64,000 nt of DNA from an uncultured Paludibaculum sp. GTDB taxonomy: Bacteria; Acidobacteriota; Terriglobia; Bryobacterales; Bryobacteraceae. Below are positions 17,609 to 26,100 of this stretch, in pieces (position 1 is the stretch's first letter; the number at the start of each line of letters is the position of its first letter). The notes under the pieces were generated by a model. That model was not told the DNA's origin and did not search any database. It was given only the letters and a program-made list of their open reading frames with translations. Location of the stretch: NCBI RefSeq assembly GCF_963665245.1, contig NZ_OY762267.1:2046001-2110000 (forward strand), read 5' to 3'. A program made the position numbers and the translations under genes.

Positions 17609-18007
17609 CTAGTCTTCAGGCACAATCAGGACGTCGCCGGGGTGGATGACCGACTTCTCATCCTTCAGCTTCCCCGGGTTGGCGGCGATGATCTTTGGAT
17701 AGAGAGCCCCGTTGCCAAGATGATGCTGGGCAATCTTCCAAAGTGAGTCGCCGGCGACGACGGTGTAGGTACGCACCGGTTCCGGCAGACTGGCATCAAT
17801 GGCGATCTCGCACTGCAGGTCGGCAAAGATAGGATCGACTGCCTTGATCTGATTCCAGACCTTATTGCGAATCTTCTCGGAAGGCGCCGCGCCCGTCATC
17901 ACCAGCTTGTCGTTGGCCACGTGGAGGTGGTCCAGACGGACATTGTTCTTGGGAATGAGGTCGAGCACGGAAGCGTATTTCTTTTTGAAGTCGTCCAGTG
18001 TAGGCAT
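17609..18007 (-). CDS. BON and LysM domain protein (Kbp/YgaU-like)
   Basis: A 132-aa protein with no signal peptide. A BON-like N-terminal part (DHLHVANDKLVMTGAAPSEKIRNKVWNQIK) is followed by one LysM module, YTVVAGDSLWKIAQHHLGNG with NPGKLKDEKSVIHPGDVLIVPE. The layout matches the E. coli potassium-binding protein Kbp (YgaU), although binding of K+ is an inference from the family. GGAGGG 4 bp before the ATG gives a strong start. Confidence 0.88.
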   Translation of the reverse strand: MPTLDDFKKKYASVLDLIPKNNVRLDHLHVANDKLVMTGAAPSEKIRNKVWNQIKAVDPIFADLQCEIAIDASLPEPVRTYTVVAGDSLWKIAQHHLGNGALYPKIIAANPGKLKDEKSVIHPGDVLIVPED

Positions 18008-18143
18008 GCAACCCTCCAGATTGGGAATGAGGCCATCGTAGCAAGCGGAAGCCGAACCTCGAAAGGTTGCGGAGTGGCGAGGGACAGACTACAATCAAAG
18101 GGTTGAGGGCGCCTCCCGAGCGCCTCATTCCTCTGTTCGTAGT

Positions 18144-18220
18144 CGGGGCGTGGCTCAGCCTGGTAGAGCGCCTGGTTCGGGACCAGGAGGCCGGTGGTTC
18201 GAATCCACTCGCCCCGACCA
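18144..18220 (+). tRNA. tRNA-Pro (anticodon CGG), CCA encoded
   Basis: A 77-nt tRNA. The acceptor stem CGGGGCG pairs with CGCCCCG, followed by discriminator A and encoded CCA. D arm GGCTCAGCCTGGTAGAGC. The anticodon arm CCTGG-TTCGGGA-CCAGG gives anticodon CGG for codon CCG. The T arm is GGTGGTTCGAATCCACT. Its 3' 48 nt are repeated at 19509-19556, so the gene is the attachment site of a past integration and remains intact. Confidence 0.97.
18173..18220 (+). repeat. left attachment repeat (attL-like) in tRNA-Pro
   Basis: A 48-bp block from the anticodon arm through CCA. It matches 19509-19556 at 47 of 48 bases (C at 18192, T at 19528), in direct orientation. Length, position at the tRNA 3' half and orientation are what tyrosine-recombinase integration leaves behind. 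Confidence 0.88.
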
Positions 18221-18255
18221 ACCTTTTCAAACACTCACAGACACTCCTTCATTAG

Positions 18256-18278
18256 GAATCAGGGGCCAAACAGCGTCC
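18256..18278 (+). repeat. left-end copy of 23-bp arm-like repeat
   Basis: GAATCAGGGGCCAAACAGCG plus TCC, 36 bp beyond the tRNA. It matches 19371-19393 at 21 of 23 bases in the same orientation. Confidence 0.6.
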
Positions 18279-18434
18279 GTCGTGGACCCTACTCTGCCCC
18301 GGGTTTTGCACTCTGTTGGTCGTTGCCCCGTGTTTTGATCGGCTTGCTGTCTGACGGCTTCTACGACCCCTTGGGCTCATACCAGGAGGTGTGGTGGTGC
18401 ACCCGACGGATAGCCGCTTTGTTACCGGTGTGCT

Positions 18435-19094
18435 TCAAACCCGGATCAGCGCCCCACGACTATCTTGGCGCCGCAGTCTCACGAGGAATCCGAAGTAAAG
18501 CAGGCTGCAAATCAATGGCGGTCCGAACCAGATCCAGCGTTCAACTGCCAGCAGGAAGCTGCCCCTACCGTCGGAGCCTCTGAACGAGAATATATCCGCC
18601 AGACGGACCGGATGCCCGGCCTGACGATCCAGTTCCGCAATCGTGGCGAGGTCGAAATTCTTGCCAGTGCGGGTGTCCAAAACGAAGTAGCCTTCTTTAT
18701 CGCTGTACGCCCCAAAAACGAACGGACCATCCACAGCTACCCTTGAAACCCATCCGTTCACGGAGTGTGGAACAGTTATCGAATCGTTCTGGATCATGCC
18801 GTAAGTCGGCATCTTCGCCATCGCCTTGAGCGTGTAGCCATTAGGTAAGCGCTCGTAGAGGTCGCCAAAGAAGATCCTGTCGCCCTCGCCGGGGATAGAC
18901 AAAGCAAACACGACCGCGCATGCCACCATATATGCGGCGAAGATCGGCGGGAGGCACACAGCGGCCCATCGGAACTTTCGAAATTCTCTGCGCGACCGCA
19001 GGATCAGCCAGGCGATGCCACCGTACACGCAACCGATGAGAACGGACAGCGCGAAAAACAACACGCCTGCGATCAAGAGACCGATGAACTCCAC
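18435..19094 (-). CDS. membrane protein of unknown function in the tRNA-Pro element
   Basis: A 219-aa protein from GTG 19094. Two N-terminal membrane helices (LLIAGVLFFALSVLIGCVYGGIAWLIL and AAVCLPPIFAAYMVACAVVFAL) are followed by an extracytoplasmic domain of about 110 residues with beta-propeller-like phrases (DGPFVFGAYSDKEGYFVLDTRTG), then a C-terminal helix (IWFGPPLICSLLYFGFLVRL) and a basic tail. The start lacks a strong ribosome-binding site, and the family is not recognised. It is the only cargo gene in the small element. Confidence 0.6.
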   Translation of the reverse strand: MEFIGLLIAGVLFFALSVLIGCVYGGIAWLILRSRREFRKFRWAAVCLPPIFAAYMVACAVVFALSIPGEGDRIFFGDLYERLPNGYTLKAMAKMPTYGMIQNDSITVPHSVNGWVSRVAVDGPFVFGAYSDKEGYFVLDTRTGKNFDLATIAELDRQAGHPVRLADIFSFRGSDGRGSFLLAVERWIWFGPPLICSLLYFGFLVRLRRQDSRGALIRV

Positions 19095-19370
19095 GAACGT
19101 TATCTCAACCTCTTTCGCGCGGGCCGGGAGAACAGGGCCTCGCTCTTTTCACAAACAATTCTCTCAGAAGTTGTTCACGGTTGACCATGCACGCGGCTCG
19201 GTTGCGTAGCGGTAATACGCGTCGTGATCTTCAGAGGCTGTAGTAGTGCTGGCGTAGTGCTCCTATATGGCGATTCTGTAATCCTGTCTGAGCAACATAT
19301 TTTGGACGAGGATTTCGGAACGTGGACGCGACCGCGCGTGCGCGCGAAGGCACTTGGATCACCAGCGTGG

Positions 19371-19449
19371 GAATCAGGGTCCAAACAGGGTCCAATGGCG
19401 GCCCGATTCGCCTCATATTCGCCTTTAGGGTCCAATATAGGATCCAAAC
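19371..19449 (+). repeat. four direct AGGRTCCAA repeats near the right att copy
   Basis: AGGGTCCAAAC at 19376, AGGGTCCAAT at 19387 and 19427, and AGGATCCAAAC at 19439. The first two are 11 bp apart, the last two 12 bp apart, and the last ends 60 bp before the right att repeat. Spacing near one helical turn suggests a protein-binding array. Confidence 0.55.
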
Positions 19450-19508
19450 AGAAGACGTACAACTTTTTTATTTTCAGTAAACTCTGCTTGTAAGTTGTTG
19501 ATGTATCT

Positions 19509-19556
19509 TGGTTCGGGACCAGGAGGCTGGTGGTTCGAATCCACTCGCCCCGACCA
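19509..19556 (+). repeat. right attachment repeat (tRNA-Pro 3' fragment)
   Basis: Duplicate of tRNA-Pro nucleotides 30-77, ending in ACCA. The D arm and 5' acceptor strand are missing, so it is not a functional tRNA. Confidence 0.88.
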
Positions 19557-19602
19557 AATACTCCTTTCCTTTGGCCCTTTCTCGACTCCTCAGCACAATC
19601 CG

Positions 19603-20646
19603 TCATCCGGCAACCTCCCATCGTGCACCGCGCCCCCGCCCAGCCAGCCGGACTTGGCTAGCCTTCTTCATCTCTGCCAGCACTTTCTTGATGAGTTGCG
19701 GACTGGCCGACGGCAGTTGCGCCGCCATGTCAGCCAACGTGAAAGGCTCCACTTGGCTAAGCACGGTCCGGCGCACAAGTTCGCTCTTGGCTGGCCGCGC
19801 CTCGACCGATTCAACCTGGTACTCCAACTCTTTGTAGGCGCGCCGCAACGTGCCGAGGAAATAGTTCCACCACGGGATGATCTCGTTCGTTCCCTCGTGC
19901 CAACTGTCTGAGCACAGCTTGAGAACGCGGTAGTACTCGTCTTTGCTTTCTTCGATGAGCCGTTCCAGGCTGATGTACCGAATTACTTGAAAACCGTGCG
20001 CCTCGAGTAGCAACGAAGTCGCAAGTCTGGAGACGCGGCCATTGCCGTCGCGGAAGGGGTGAATGCAAAGCAGATCAAAAATGAACGTCGCCACCATCAA
20101 GAGGGGAGGAATGCGCTCGTCATCCATGGCGGCACGATACCGGCGGCACAACGTCTCCACCGTCGCAGGCGTCTCCCTGGCAGAAACGGGAACGAAGCGA
20201 ACGCTACGCTCGCCACTCGGCAGGATCTCGATAACCTCGTTGTCGCGTCTCTTCCACTCGCCCGCGTCTCCCGACGATCCGCCTTGGGCAAGGGCATGCA
20301 AGCGACGAATCACATCGGGAGTGACCCGGACGGGGTTCTTTCGCGAGTAGATCCAATTGAGGGCCGTTCGATACCCTGCAAGTTCCTCTTCGGAGCGGTC
20401 GCGCGGCCGGGCCCCTCCAATCACCAGAGGGCGCAACCGATTCGCCTCGACCGTGACGCCCTCAATCCGATTTGACGATTCGGCACTCTGAATGATTGCC
20501 TGCTCCCGTAGTACTTCGAGGACTTCAGGCTTCTGCCTGAGCCAGAGGTCCTGCCTTCCGCGTGCCTCCATGCACGCGCCGAGAAGCCACCCAGTCCCGA
20601 TCGGGATCCGCAGGTCGGCCAGTCTGTTGGGGTCAAGTGTTAACAT
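19603..20646 (-). CDS. Fic-family AMPylase-like protein
   Basis: A 347-aa protein that probably transfers AMP (or another phosphate-containing group) to a protein hydroxyl. The Fic core motif HPFRDGNGRVSR (His about residue 196) is intact. The N-terminal inhibitory helix motif SSNRIEG (about 57-63) fits the (S/T)xxxE(G/N) pattern of class II Fic proteins that block their own ATP site. A winged-helix-like C-terminus follows (FTLADMAAQLPSASPQLIKKVLAEMKKASQVRL), common in standalone bacterial Fic regulators. I use ATG 20646 rather than TTG 20652. It ends 47 bp from the right att copy. No antitoxin partner is adjacent, consistent with self-inhibition. Confidence 0.9.
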   Translation of the reverse strand: MLTLDPNRLADLRIPIGTGWLLGACMEARGRQDLWLRQKPEVLEVLREQAIIQSAESSNRIEGVTVEANRLRPLVIGGARPRDRSEEELAGYRTALNWIYSRKNPVRVTPDVIRRLHALAQGGSSGDAGEWKRRDNEVIEILPSGERSVRFVPVSARETPATVETLCRRYRAAMDDERIPPLLMVATFIFDLLCIHPFRDGNGRVSRLATSLLLEAHGFQVIRYISLERLIEESKDEYYRVLKLCSDSWHEGTNEIIPWWNYFLGTLRRAYKELEYQVESVEARPAKSELVRRTVLSQVEPFTLADMAAQLPSASPQLIKKVLAEMKKASQVRLAGRGRGARWEVAG

Positions 20647-20755
20647 ATCCAAAACAGCTTGGTAGCCTAATAATAGCCGATTACCGGACGGGTAGCCAAT
20701 TCGGCTTTGTCCTTTCTTGCCCTTCTCTTACACCGATGTCGCGTCCACATTGAAA

Positions 20756-20917
20756 CAGGGCATCGGGATCACCCTCGAAATCACCTCAGTTGCAGGTGTT
20801 CACGAAGCTGGTTGGTGTGATCTCGGCCCCCGCCGACAACGACCGCGGCATGCGGAGCTCACGCTCCTCGAGAGGGCGATCAATGGCGCAGAACTCCTAA
20901 TACTGGTACTCGTTCAT
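20756..20917 (-). pseudogene. degraded remnant of the MNEYQYYEF...GDF family
   Basis: The ATG at 20917 overlaps the upstream stop (ATGA). Fifty-four codons read through as MNEYQY*EFCAIDRPLEE..., then GAEITPTSFVNTCN*GDFEGDPDAL, with in-frame TAG at codon 7 and TGA at codon 44. From memory, intact relatives read MNEYQYYEFxAIDRPL and ITPTxFVNxYNWGDFxGDPDAL, so the stops replace a Tyr and a Trp codon. The matching sequence ends at about 20756 and the rest of the gene is missing. It is a truncated pseudogene whose partner upstream still looks intact. Confidence 0.75.
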
Positions 20918-21282
20918 CGTCCACCCCTCCGCCAATAGCGGTAGGCCGCAACCCATTCGGCCCCTTCCGGAGGTGGCGCGGGGAGTGGCAGATCCAGAAT
21001 CGAAAGGCGTTGCGTCTCTTTTCCGCGGCGACAGACCACGACGATCTCGTCCGCCTCGGTCATGTCGACCTTCGTGACGATGACTTCGACGCCAAGGACC
21101 GTCGTAGTGAAAGGAAGGTGGAGGTGTTCGTCGATCATCGTGAAGAAGCCGCCAACCTGTTCGGACTCTCCGTTGGCATCAATGGTCGCGTCTTCAACCA
21201 TGCTTTCGAGCCTGCTCTTGCTGAGTTTCGGCGCTTGGCCCGCTGGCACCGTTCTCATGGATCGCTTTCGCGGCGGATTCAT
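20914..21282 (-). CDS. conserved hypothetical protein, partner of the adjacent pseudogene
   Basis: A 122-aa protein. The frame extends up to 21447, but GAGGT 5 bp before ATG 21282 and family resemblance fix this start. A basic N-terminus (MNPPRKRSMRTVPAGQAPKLSKSR) leads to ESMVEDATIDANGESEQVGGFFTMIDEHLHLPFTTTVLGVEVIVTKVDMTEADEIVVVCRRGKETQRLSILDLPLP and closes PPEGAEWVAAYRYW. Relatives are sometimes labelled calcium-binding protein; nothing here proves that. In other genomes it is followed by the gene that is a pseudogene here, with the same ATGA overlap. Confidence 0.78.
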   Translation of the reverse strand: MNPPRKRSMRTVPAGQAPKLSKSRLESMVEDATIDANGESEQVGGFFTMIDEHLHLPFTTTVLGVEVIVTKVDMTEADEIVVVCRRGKETQRLSILDLPLPAPPPEGAEWVAAYRYWRRGGR

Positions 21283-21477
21283 ATTGACCTCAATGCCCTG
21301 ATTATCAACCAGCCGCCTCGCGCGCGACACAGCGACGCGGCCTAGAGTAGTCGCCTGCACGGGGCACGGGCACACCATCGGGGTTGGTCCGCAACAGTTC
21401 ACCTTGCCGCAGTCGGCCCCCCGCTGCCGCGTTCCCGTGCCACGCAAGCTCGTCGTGTCATGCTAGCAAGCGAACTC

Positions 21478-23016
21478 ATGCTGAACCGCCGGGCCTTCTG
21501 CCTCTCTGCCCTGAGCGCCGCGTCCCCCGCGGCATCCCGCCACTACCACGTCTGCCTCTCCGTCGATGCTCTGGACAAGAACCCGGAACTCCTGGAGACG
21601 ATCCGGACCGCCGGTGTCCAGACAGTCTGGTTGGCGGGCTTCCTGTACGGGCATTGGTACTACACACCAGAAAGAGTAGCCGCGTGGGCCGTGCGGATCC
21701 GCAAGATGGGCATGACCGCGGAGGTGGTGCATGTGCCGCTGGGGCATCCCGGCGATTCGCTCGGCGCTCAGATCGGCGAGCCCCCGCTTACGCCACCAGC
21801 GCATTGGCGGCAGGGAGTGAAGGCAGACGGTACCCGGCATTGGGGCACGTCGCTGCATGCGCCGGCCACTGAGGAAAACGTCGCCGCCATGCGCCGCTGG
21901 CAGGGCACCGGCATCCGGAGCGTCTTCCTCGACGACGACTTCCGGCTGGCGACAGGGCCGGGCACCATTGGAGGCTGCCATTGCGACAGCCATTGGGCGA
22001 GCTTCCGCCAGCGCGGCGGGTACGGCGAGAGTACGCGCAACGTCCTGCTGCAGGATCTGCAAACACGGTCCTTGACGCCTCTGGTGCGGGACTGGATCGA
22101 TTTCCATTGCAGTGAGCTCACCAACTGCTTCAGGCAGTTGGCAGCCGCGCAACGAGGCGTCGAAGCAGGAGTCATGGTGATGTACCTCGGCGCGGAAAAG
22201 GCAGGCATCCGGTTGGCCGACTACCGGCGCACGCCATTCCGGGTGGGTGAACTGATGTTTGATGACCGGCATTTTGAGCCCGTGAAAGGCAAGGCCGACG
22301 AACTGTTCAGCGCTCTCTTCCACCGCCGTTTCGCGGCACCCGAACTCAGCTTCAGCGAAACAACAGCATTCCCGGCCGACCGATTGTCTTCCAGAAACAT
22401 GGCGGCCAAGCTGGCTGTGTCAACGCTGAGCGATGTACGCCACACGATGTTCATGAGCGGACTGACGCCCTTCCCCGCGAGCCATTGGGGCACGCTGGCA
22501 CCGGCCATGCACCGGCATGCGGAGTTGCATCGCCGCGTCGCGGGCTTGCGGCCAGAAGGGCCCCTAAAGCACTACTGGGGCGACTGGAGCCGGATGGTGG
22601 GTCGGGATGAGCCGTTCAGCCTGTTCCTCGCGCTCGGAGTGCCCTTTGAAGTCTGCGACGACGTGCCGCGCGAAGGCTGGACCTTCCTCTCCGACGACGA
22701 CGCGAAGGGCGTCCAGAAGGCCGGCGGGACTCGCCTGATCACGCGGCGCGATGTCGCGGAGACGCTGCCCGAATTGTTCGCCTGGCGCCGCGCGATTCTG
22801 CGCGAGTTGGGCACAACGCCCTATGTGGTGGAAGAGGCGCCGGTGGTCTGCTCCTGGCTCAGAACGGCTCGACTGGCGCTGATCTGGAATCTGAGCGATG
22901 AAGCCAGGAGGCTGACGATCCGCCATGGTGATTGGCAACGGGCCGTGGAGACGGGACCGCTGGCCCTGGAACTGGTGGAATTAGGCGATCCAGGCAAGGC
23001 CGCCAGCAGAGGCTGA
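21478..23016 (+). CDS. Tat-exported protein with glycosidase-like TIM-barrel features
   Basis: A 512-aa protein. ATG 21478 begins MLNRRAFCLSALSAASPAAS, a Tat-type leader. The mature protein opens HYHVCLSVDALDKNPELLETIRTAGVQTVWLAGFLYG, in the style of hypothetical glycoside hydrolases whose barrel reads VFLDDDFRLA (Asp-rich strand end). HCDSHWASF, MFMSGLTPFP and a beta-rich C-terminus are also seen. I cannot assign a GH family or substrate. Possible reading: a carbohydrate-active or sugar-binding protein in the periplasm. It is followed, in the same direction, by the DUF1592/DUF1552 pair after a 126-bp gap. Confidence 0.6.
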   Translation: MLNRRAFCLSALSAASPAASRHYHVCLSVDALDKNPELLETIRTAGVQTVWLAGFLYGHWYYTPERVAAWAVRIRKMGMTAEVVHVPLGHPGDSLGAQIGEPPLTPPAHWRQGVKADGTRHWGTSLHAPATEENVAAMRRWQGTGIRSVFLDDDFRLATGPGTIGGCHCDSHWASFRQRGGYGESTRNVLLQDLQTRSLTPLVRDWIDFHCSELTNCFRQLAAAQRGVEAGVMVMYLGAEKAGIRLADYRRTPFRVGELMFDDRHFEPVKGKADELFSALFHRRFAAPELSFSETTAFPADRLSSRNMAAKLAVSTLSDVRHTMFMSGLTPFPASHWGTLAPAMHRHAELHRRVAGLRPEGPLKHYWGDWSRMVGRDEPFSLFLALGVPFEVCDDVPREGWTFLSDDDAKGVQKAGGTRLITRRDVAETLPELFAWRRAILRELGTTPYVVEEAPVVCSWLRTARLALIWNLSDEARRLTIRHGDWQRAVETGPLALELVELGDPGKAASRG

Positions 23017-23142
23017 GCGCCCCGTGCATCCCGCTATGGCCTGACCCGCCCTTGACCCTGTGTACACCTTCCATCGCAACCCTCGGCGAAAATCCCTTCG
23101 CCTCCGCGTTCGTAATATGATGGGTCCACACTCAGGAGGACC

Positions 23143-26100
23143 ATGCACGGGATGGCATGGGCAGCCGGATGGCTGCTACTACTGGGAGGCTCCACCGCAG
23201 TCTGGGGACAGGCCGCTCAGAAAGACAATACCGATCTGGACCGAAGGTTCGCGGAAACCGTCCGCCCCTTCGTGGCGACGTACTGCGTCACCTGCCACGG
23301 TGGCAAAGCCCCTGCCGCCCAACTGGATCTCCGTGCCTACTCCAGCGTGGGCGACGTCGTCCGCGACTTTCCACACTGGAGTGGCGTCCAGGCCAAGCTG
23401 ACGGCTGGCCAGATGCCCCCGCCCGGCACGAAACAGCCGCCCGCGGAAGCACGCCAGTCCGTCATCGATTGGATCGGGACTCTCGGCACGCGAGAGGCCC
23501 GGAAGAATGCGGGCGACCCCGGAGTCGTCCTGGCCCGCCGCCTGAGTAACTCCGAGTACAACTACACCATCCGCGATCTCACGGGCGTCGATCTCCGGCC
23601 GGCGCGTGAGTTCCCCGTCGATCCGGCCAACACCGCCGGGTTCGACAACTCCGGCGAATCGCTCACCATGTCACCCGCGCTGCTGAACAAGTATCTGCAG
23701 GCGGCTCGCGAAACGGCGAATCACGTGGTGTTCACGCCCGATGGTTTGAGCTTCGCGCCCTTTCCGATGCTGGTCGAGACCGACCGTGAGAAGTACGCCA
23801 TCCAGAGGATCGTCGACTTCTATCAGAAGCAGCCGACGGACTACGCCGACTACTTCGAGGCCGCGTGGCGCTTTCGTTACCGTTCCGCTCTCCGATCCCC
23901 CGGCGCCACCTTGGCCACCATTGCCGCGGAGAGGAACGTGAGCCCGAAGTACCTGTCGATGATCTGGCAACTGCTGGAGGAAGCGCCCGCCCAGGCACGC
24001 CAGGAAGTGGGGCCCATCGCCAGGTTGCAGGCCATGTGGCGCGCGTTGCCGCCGCCGTCCAAAGGCTCGTCCGAGCCCCTCACCCAACTGCGCAAGAAGT
24101 GCGAGGAGATGCGCGACTTCGTACAGCGGATCCGCAAAGAGACGGCAATGCAATACGTCGCGCCCAAAGTGAAGGGATTGCCGGAGGCATCACAGCCGTT
24201 GCTGAATTGGAAGCTCCGCGAGTTTGCGGCGCACCGCCGGGAGTTCGACCCCAAATCGCTCCGCAATGATACGGATGCCACCCCGGAGCCGCCAGTTATC
24301 CCGAAGTACCCGGGGCTCCACCAGGAGTCGGCCTATCGCTGGGCCGCGCTCATCCAGACACTGAGACTCAAGGATCCTGATCTGGTGGTGCCGGTAGCCG
24401 AACGCGCCCGCTATGAAGCTTCGTTCCGGCGCTTCGCCTCCGTCTTTCCGGACGCCTTCTACATTCGCGAACGCGGACGCTATTTCCCGGACGACTCCCA
24501 GGACAAGGGCCGGCTGTTGAGCGCGGGCTACCACAGCGTGCTGGGCTACTTCCGTGACGACACTCCGCTCATGGAATTGATCCTCGACGAACCGGCACGG
24601 AAGGAACTCGACCGGCTGTGGCGAGAGTTCGAATACGAGGCCGATTTCACGGCCCGCACCTGGGTTCAATTCTTCTTCAACCAGAGCGGCGAGGTGCTCG
24701 GCAAGGGCGCCGAATCGAGCTCTGAGCGCCCGGTGGGGCGGGCGATCACGGATGTTCCCGTGATCCAGGAGATGCGGGACCGGTATCTGGCCAAGGCGAA
24801 AGCCGACCCGGCCAACGACCCCGCTGCCGTGGACGCGATCCAGGATCACTTCCAACGCATCAATGAGACGCTCCGCTCCGTGGAACGGGTTCGAAAGGAG
24901 TCTGAGCCTCTCCACCTCGAAGGTTTGGCCAAATTCACGGCGCGCGCCTACCGCCGGCCACTCACTGGCCCGGAGCGGACGGATCTGATGGCCTTCTATC
25001 ACTCTCTTCGGGAGAAGGGCGAACTGACGCACGAGGAAGCCATCCGCGATTCCATCGTGCGCGTGCTCATGTCGCCGAAATTCCTCTACCGCATCGACCT
25101 CGCCGAAGCGGCCGGTTCCGCGACGGCCCTGCGGACCTCTCCGCGTCTGACAACCGCCTCCACCACCAGCACGTCCGTGCCGGTCCAGCCGCTCTCCAGC
25201 TACGCGCTCGCCAGCCGCTTGAGCTACTTCCTCTGGTCCAGCATGCCGGATGAGGAGTTGCTCACCCACGCCGCCGCCGGCGACCTGCGGAAGCCGGAGG
25301 TGCTCATCCAGCAGGCGCACCGCATGCTGAAAGATGACCGCGCCCGCGGCCTGGCCGTGGAGTTCGGCGGCAACTGGCTGGCCTTTCGCCAGTTCGAAGA
25401 CAGCAATACGGTCGATCGCGAACGCTTCCCCGCGTTCACGAATGACTTGCGCGAGGCCATGTTCCAGGAGCCGGTCCGGTTCCTCGAAGACGTCATCCGG
25501 AACAACCACTCCGTCCTCGATCTGCTGTATGGCGACTACACGTTCGTGAATCCGATCCTGGCGAAGCACTACGGCATGCCCGATATCCCCGGAGCCGGCG
25601 ATCACTGGGTCCGCATGGACGATGCCAGGCGCTACGGGCGCGGGGGCGTGCTACCCATGGCCGTCTTCCTCACCATCAACGCGCCCGGCCTGCGCACCAG
25701 TCCGGTGAAGCGCGGCAACTGGCTGGTGAAACGCGTCCTGGGCGAAGTGATCCCTCCGCCACCGCCGGTTGTACCCGAACTGCCCGCCGACGAGTCGAAA
25801 CTGGATTTGCCCCTGCGGCAGATGCTCGAACGGCATCGCGAGAACCCGCTCTGCGCGTCATGTCACGCTCGCTTCGATTCCTTCGGCCTGGTGTTTGAAG
25901 GATACGGCCCCACCGGTGAGAGGCGAGCCAAAGACCTCGCAGGCCATGCCGTCGATACCAGGGCCGAGTTCCCCGGCGGTGCGGAAGGCACCGGTTTCGA
26001 GGGCGTGAAGCAGTTTATCCGCGAACATCGCCAGAACGATTTCGTCAGCAACTTGAGCCGCGAACTGCTGGCCTATGCGCTCGGCCGTTCCCTGCTGCTT

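Larger units (their letters stand above)
18221..19556. mobile_element. small integrated remnant or mini-island at tRNA-Pro
   Basis: The 1.34 kb between the intact tRNA-Pro and its duplicated 3' end. It encodes one plausible protein (18435-19094, minus) and no integrase. A 23-bp motif near the left end (18256-18278) recurs near the right end (19371-19393) at 21 of 23 bases, and the right end carries four AGGRTCCAA-type repeats (19376-19449). Such repeats near both ends are what arm-type integrase sites look like. The segment from 19095 to 19508 holds no convincing gene. It could be a deletion remnant of a larger island or a non-autonomous element using an integrase in trans. Confidence 0.75.

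Noticed and set aside
19224..19493. 89-aa frame inside the mini-island
   Set aside because: No ribosome-binding site, no recognisable composition, and it spans the repeat array; treated as non-coding.
19509..19556. Second tRNA gene
   Set aside because: Only the 3' 48 nt of tRNA-Pro are present; the 5' acceptor strand and D arm are absent.
24190..25605. 471-aa minus-strand frame inside the DUF1592 gene
   Set aside because: Antisense shadow; the plus-strand gene has haem motifs and full domain order.
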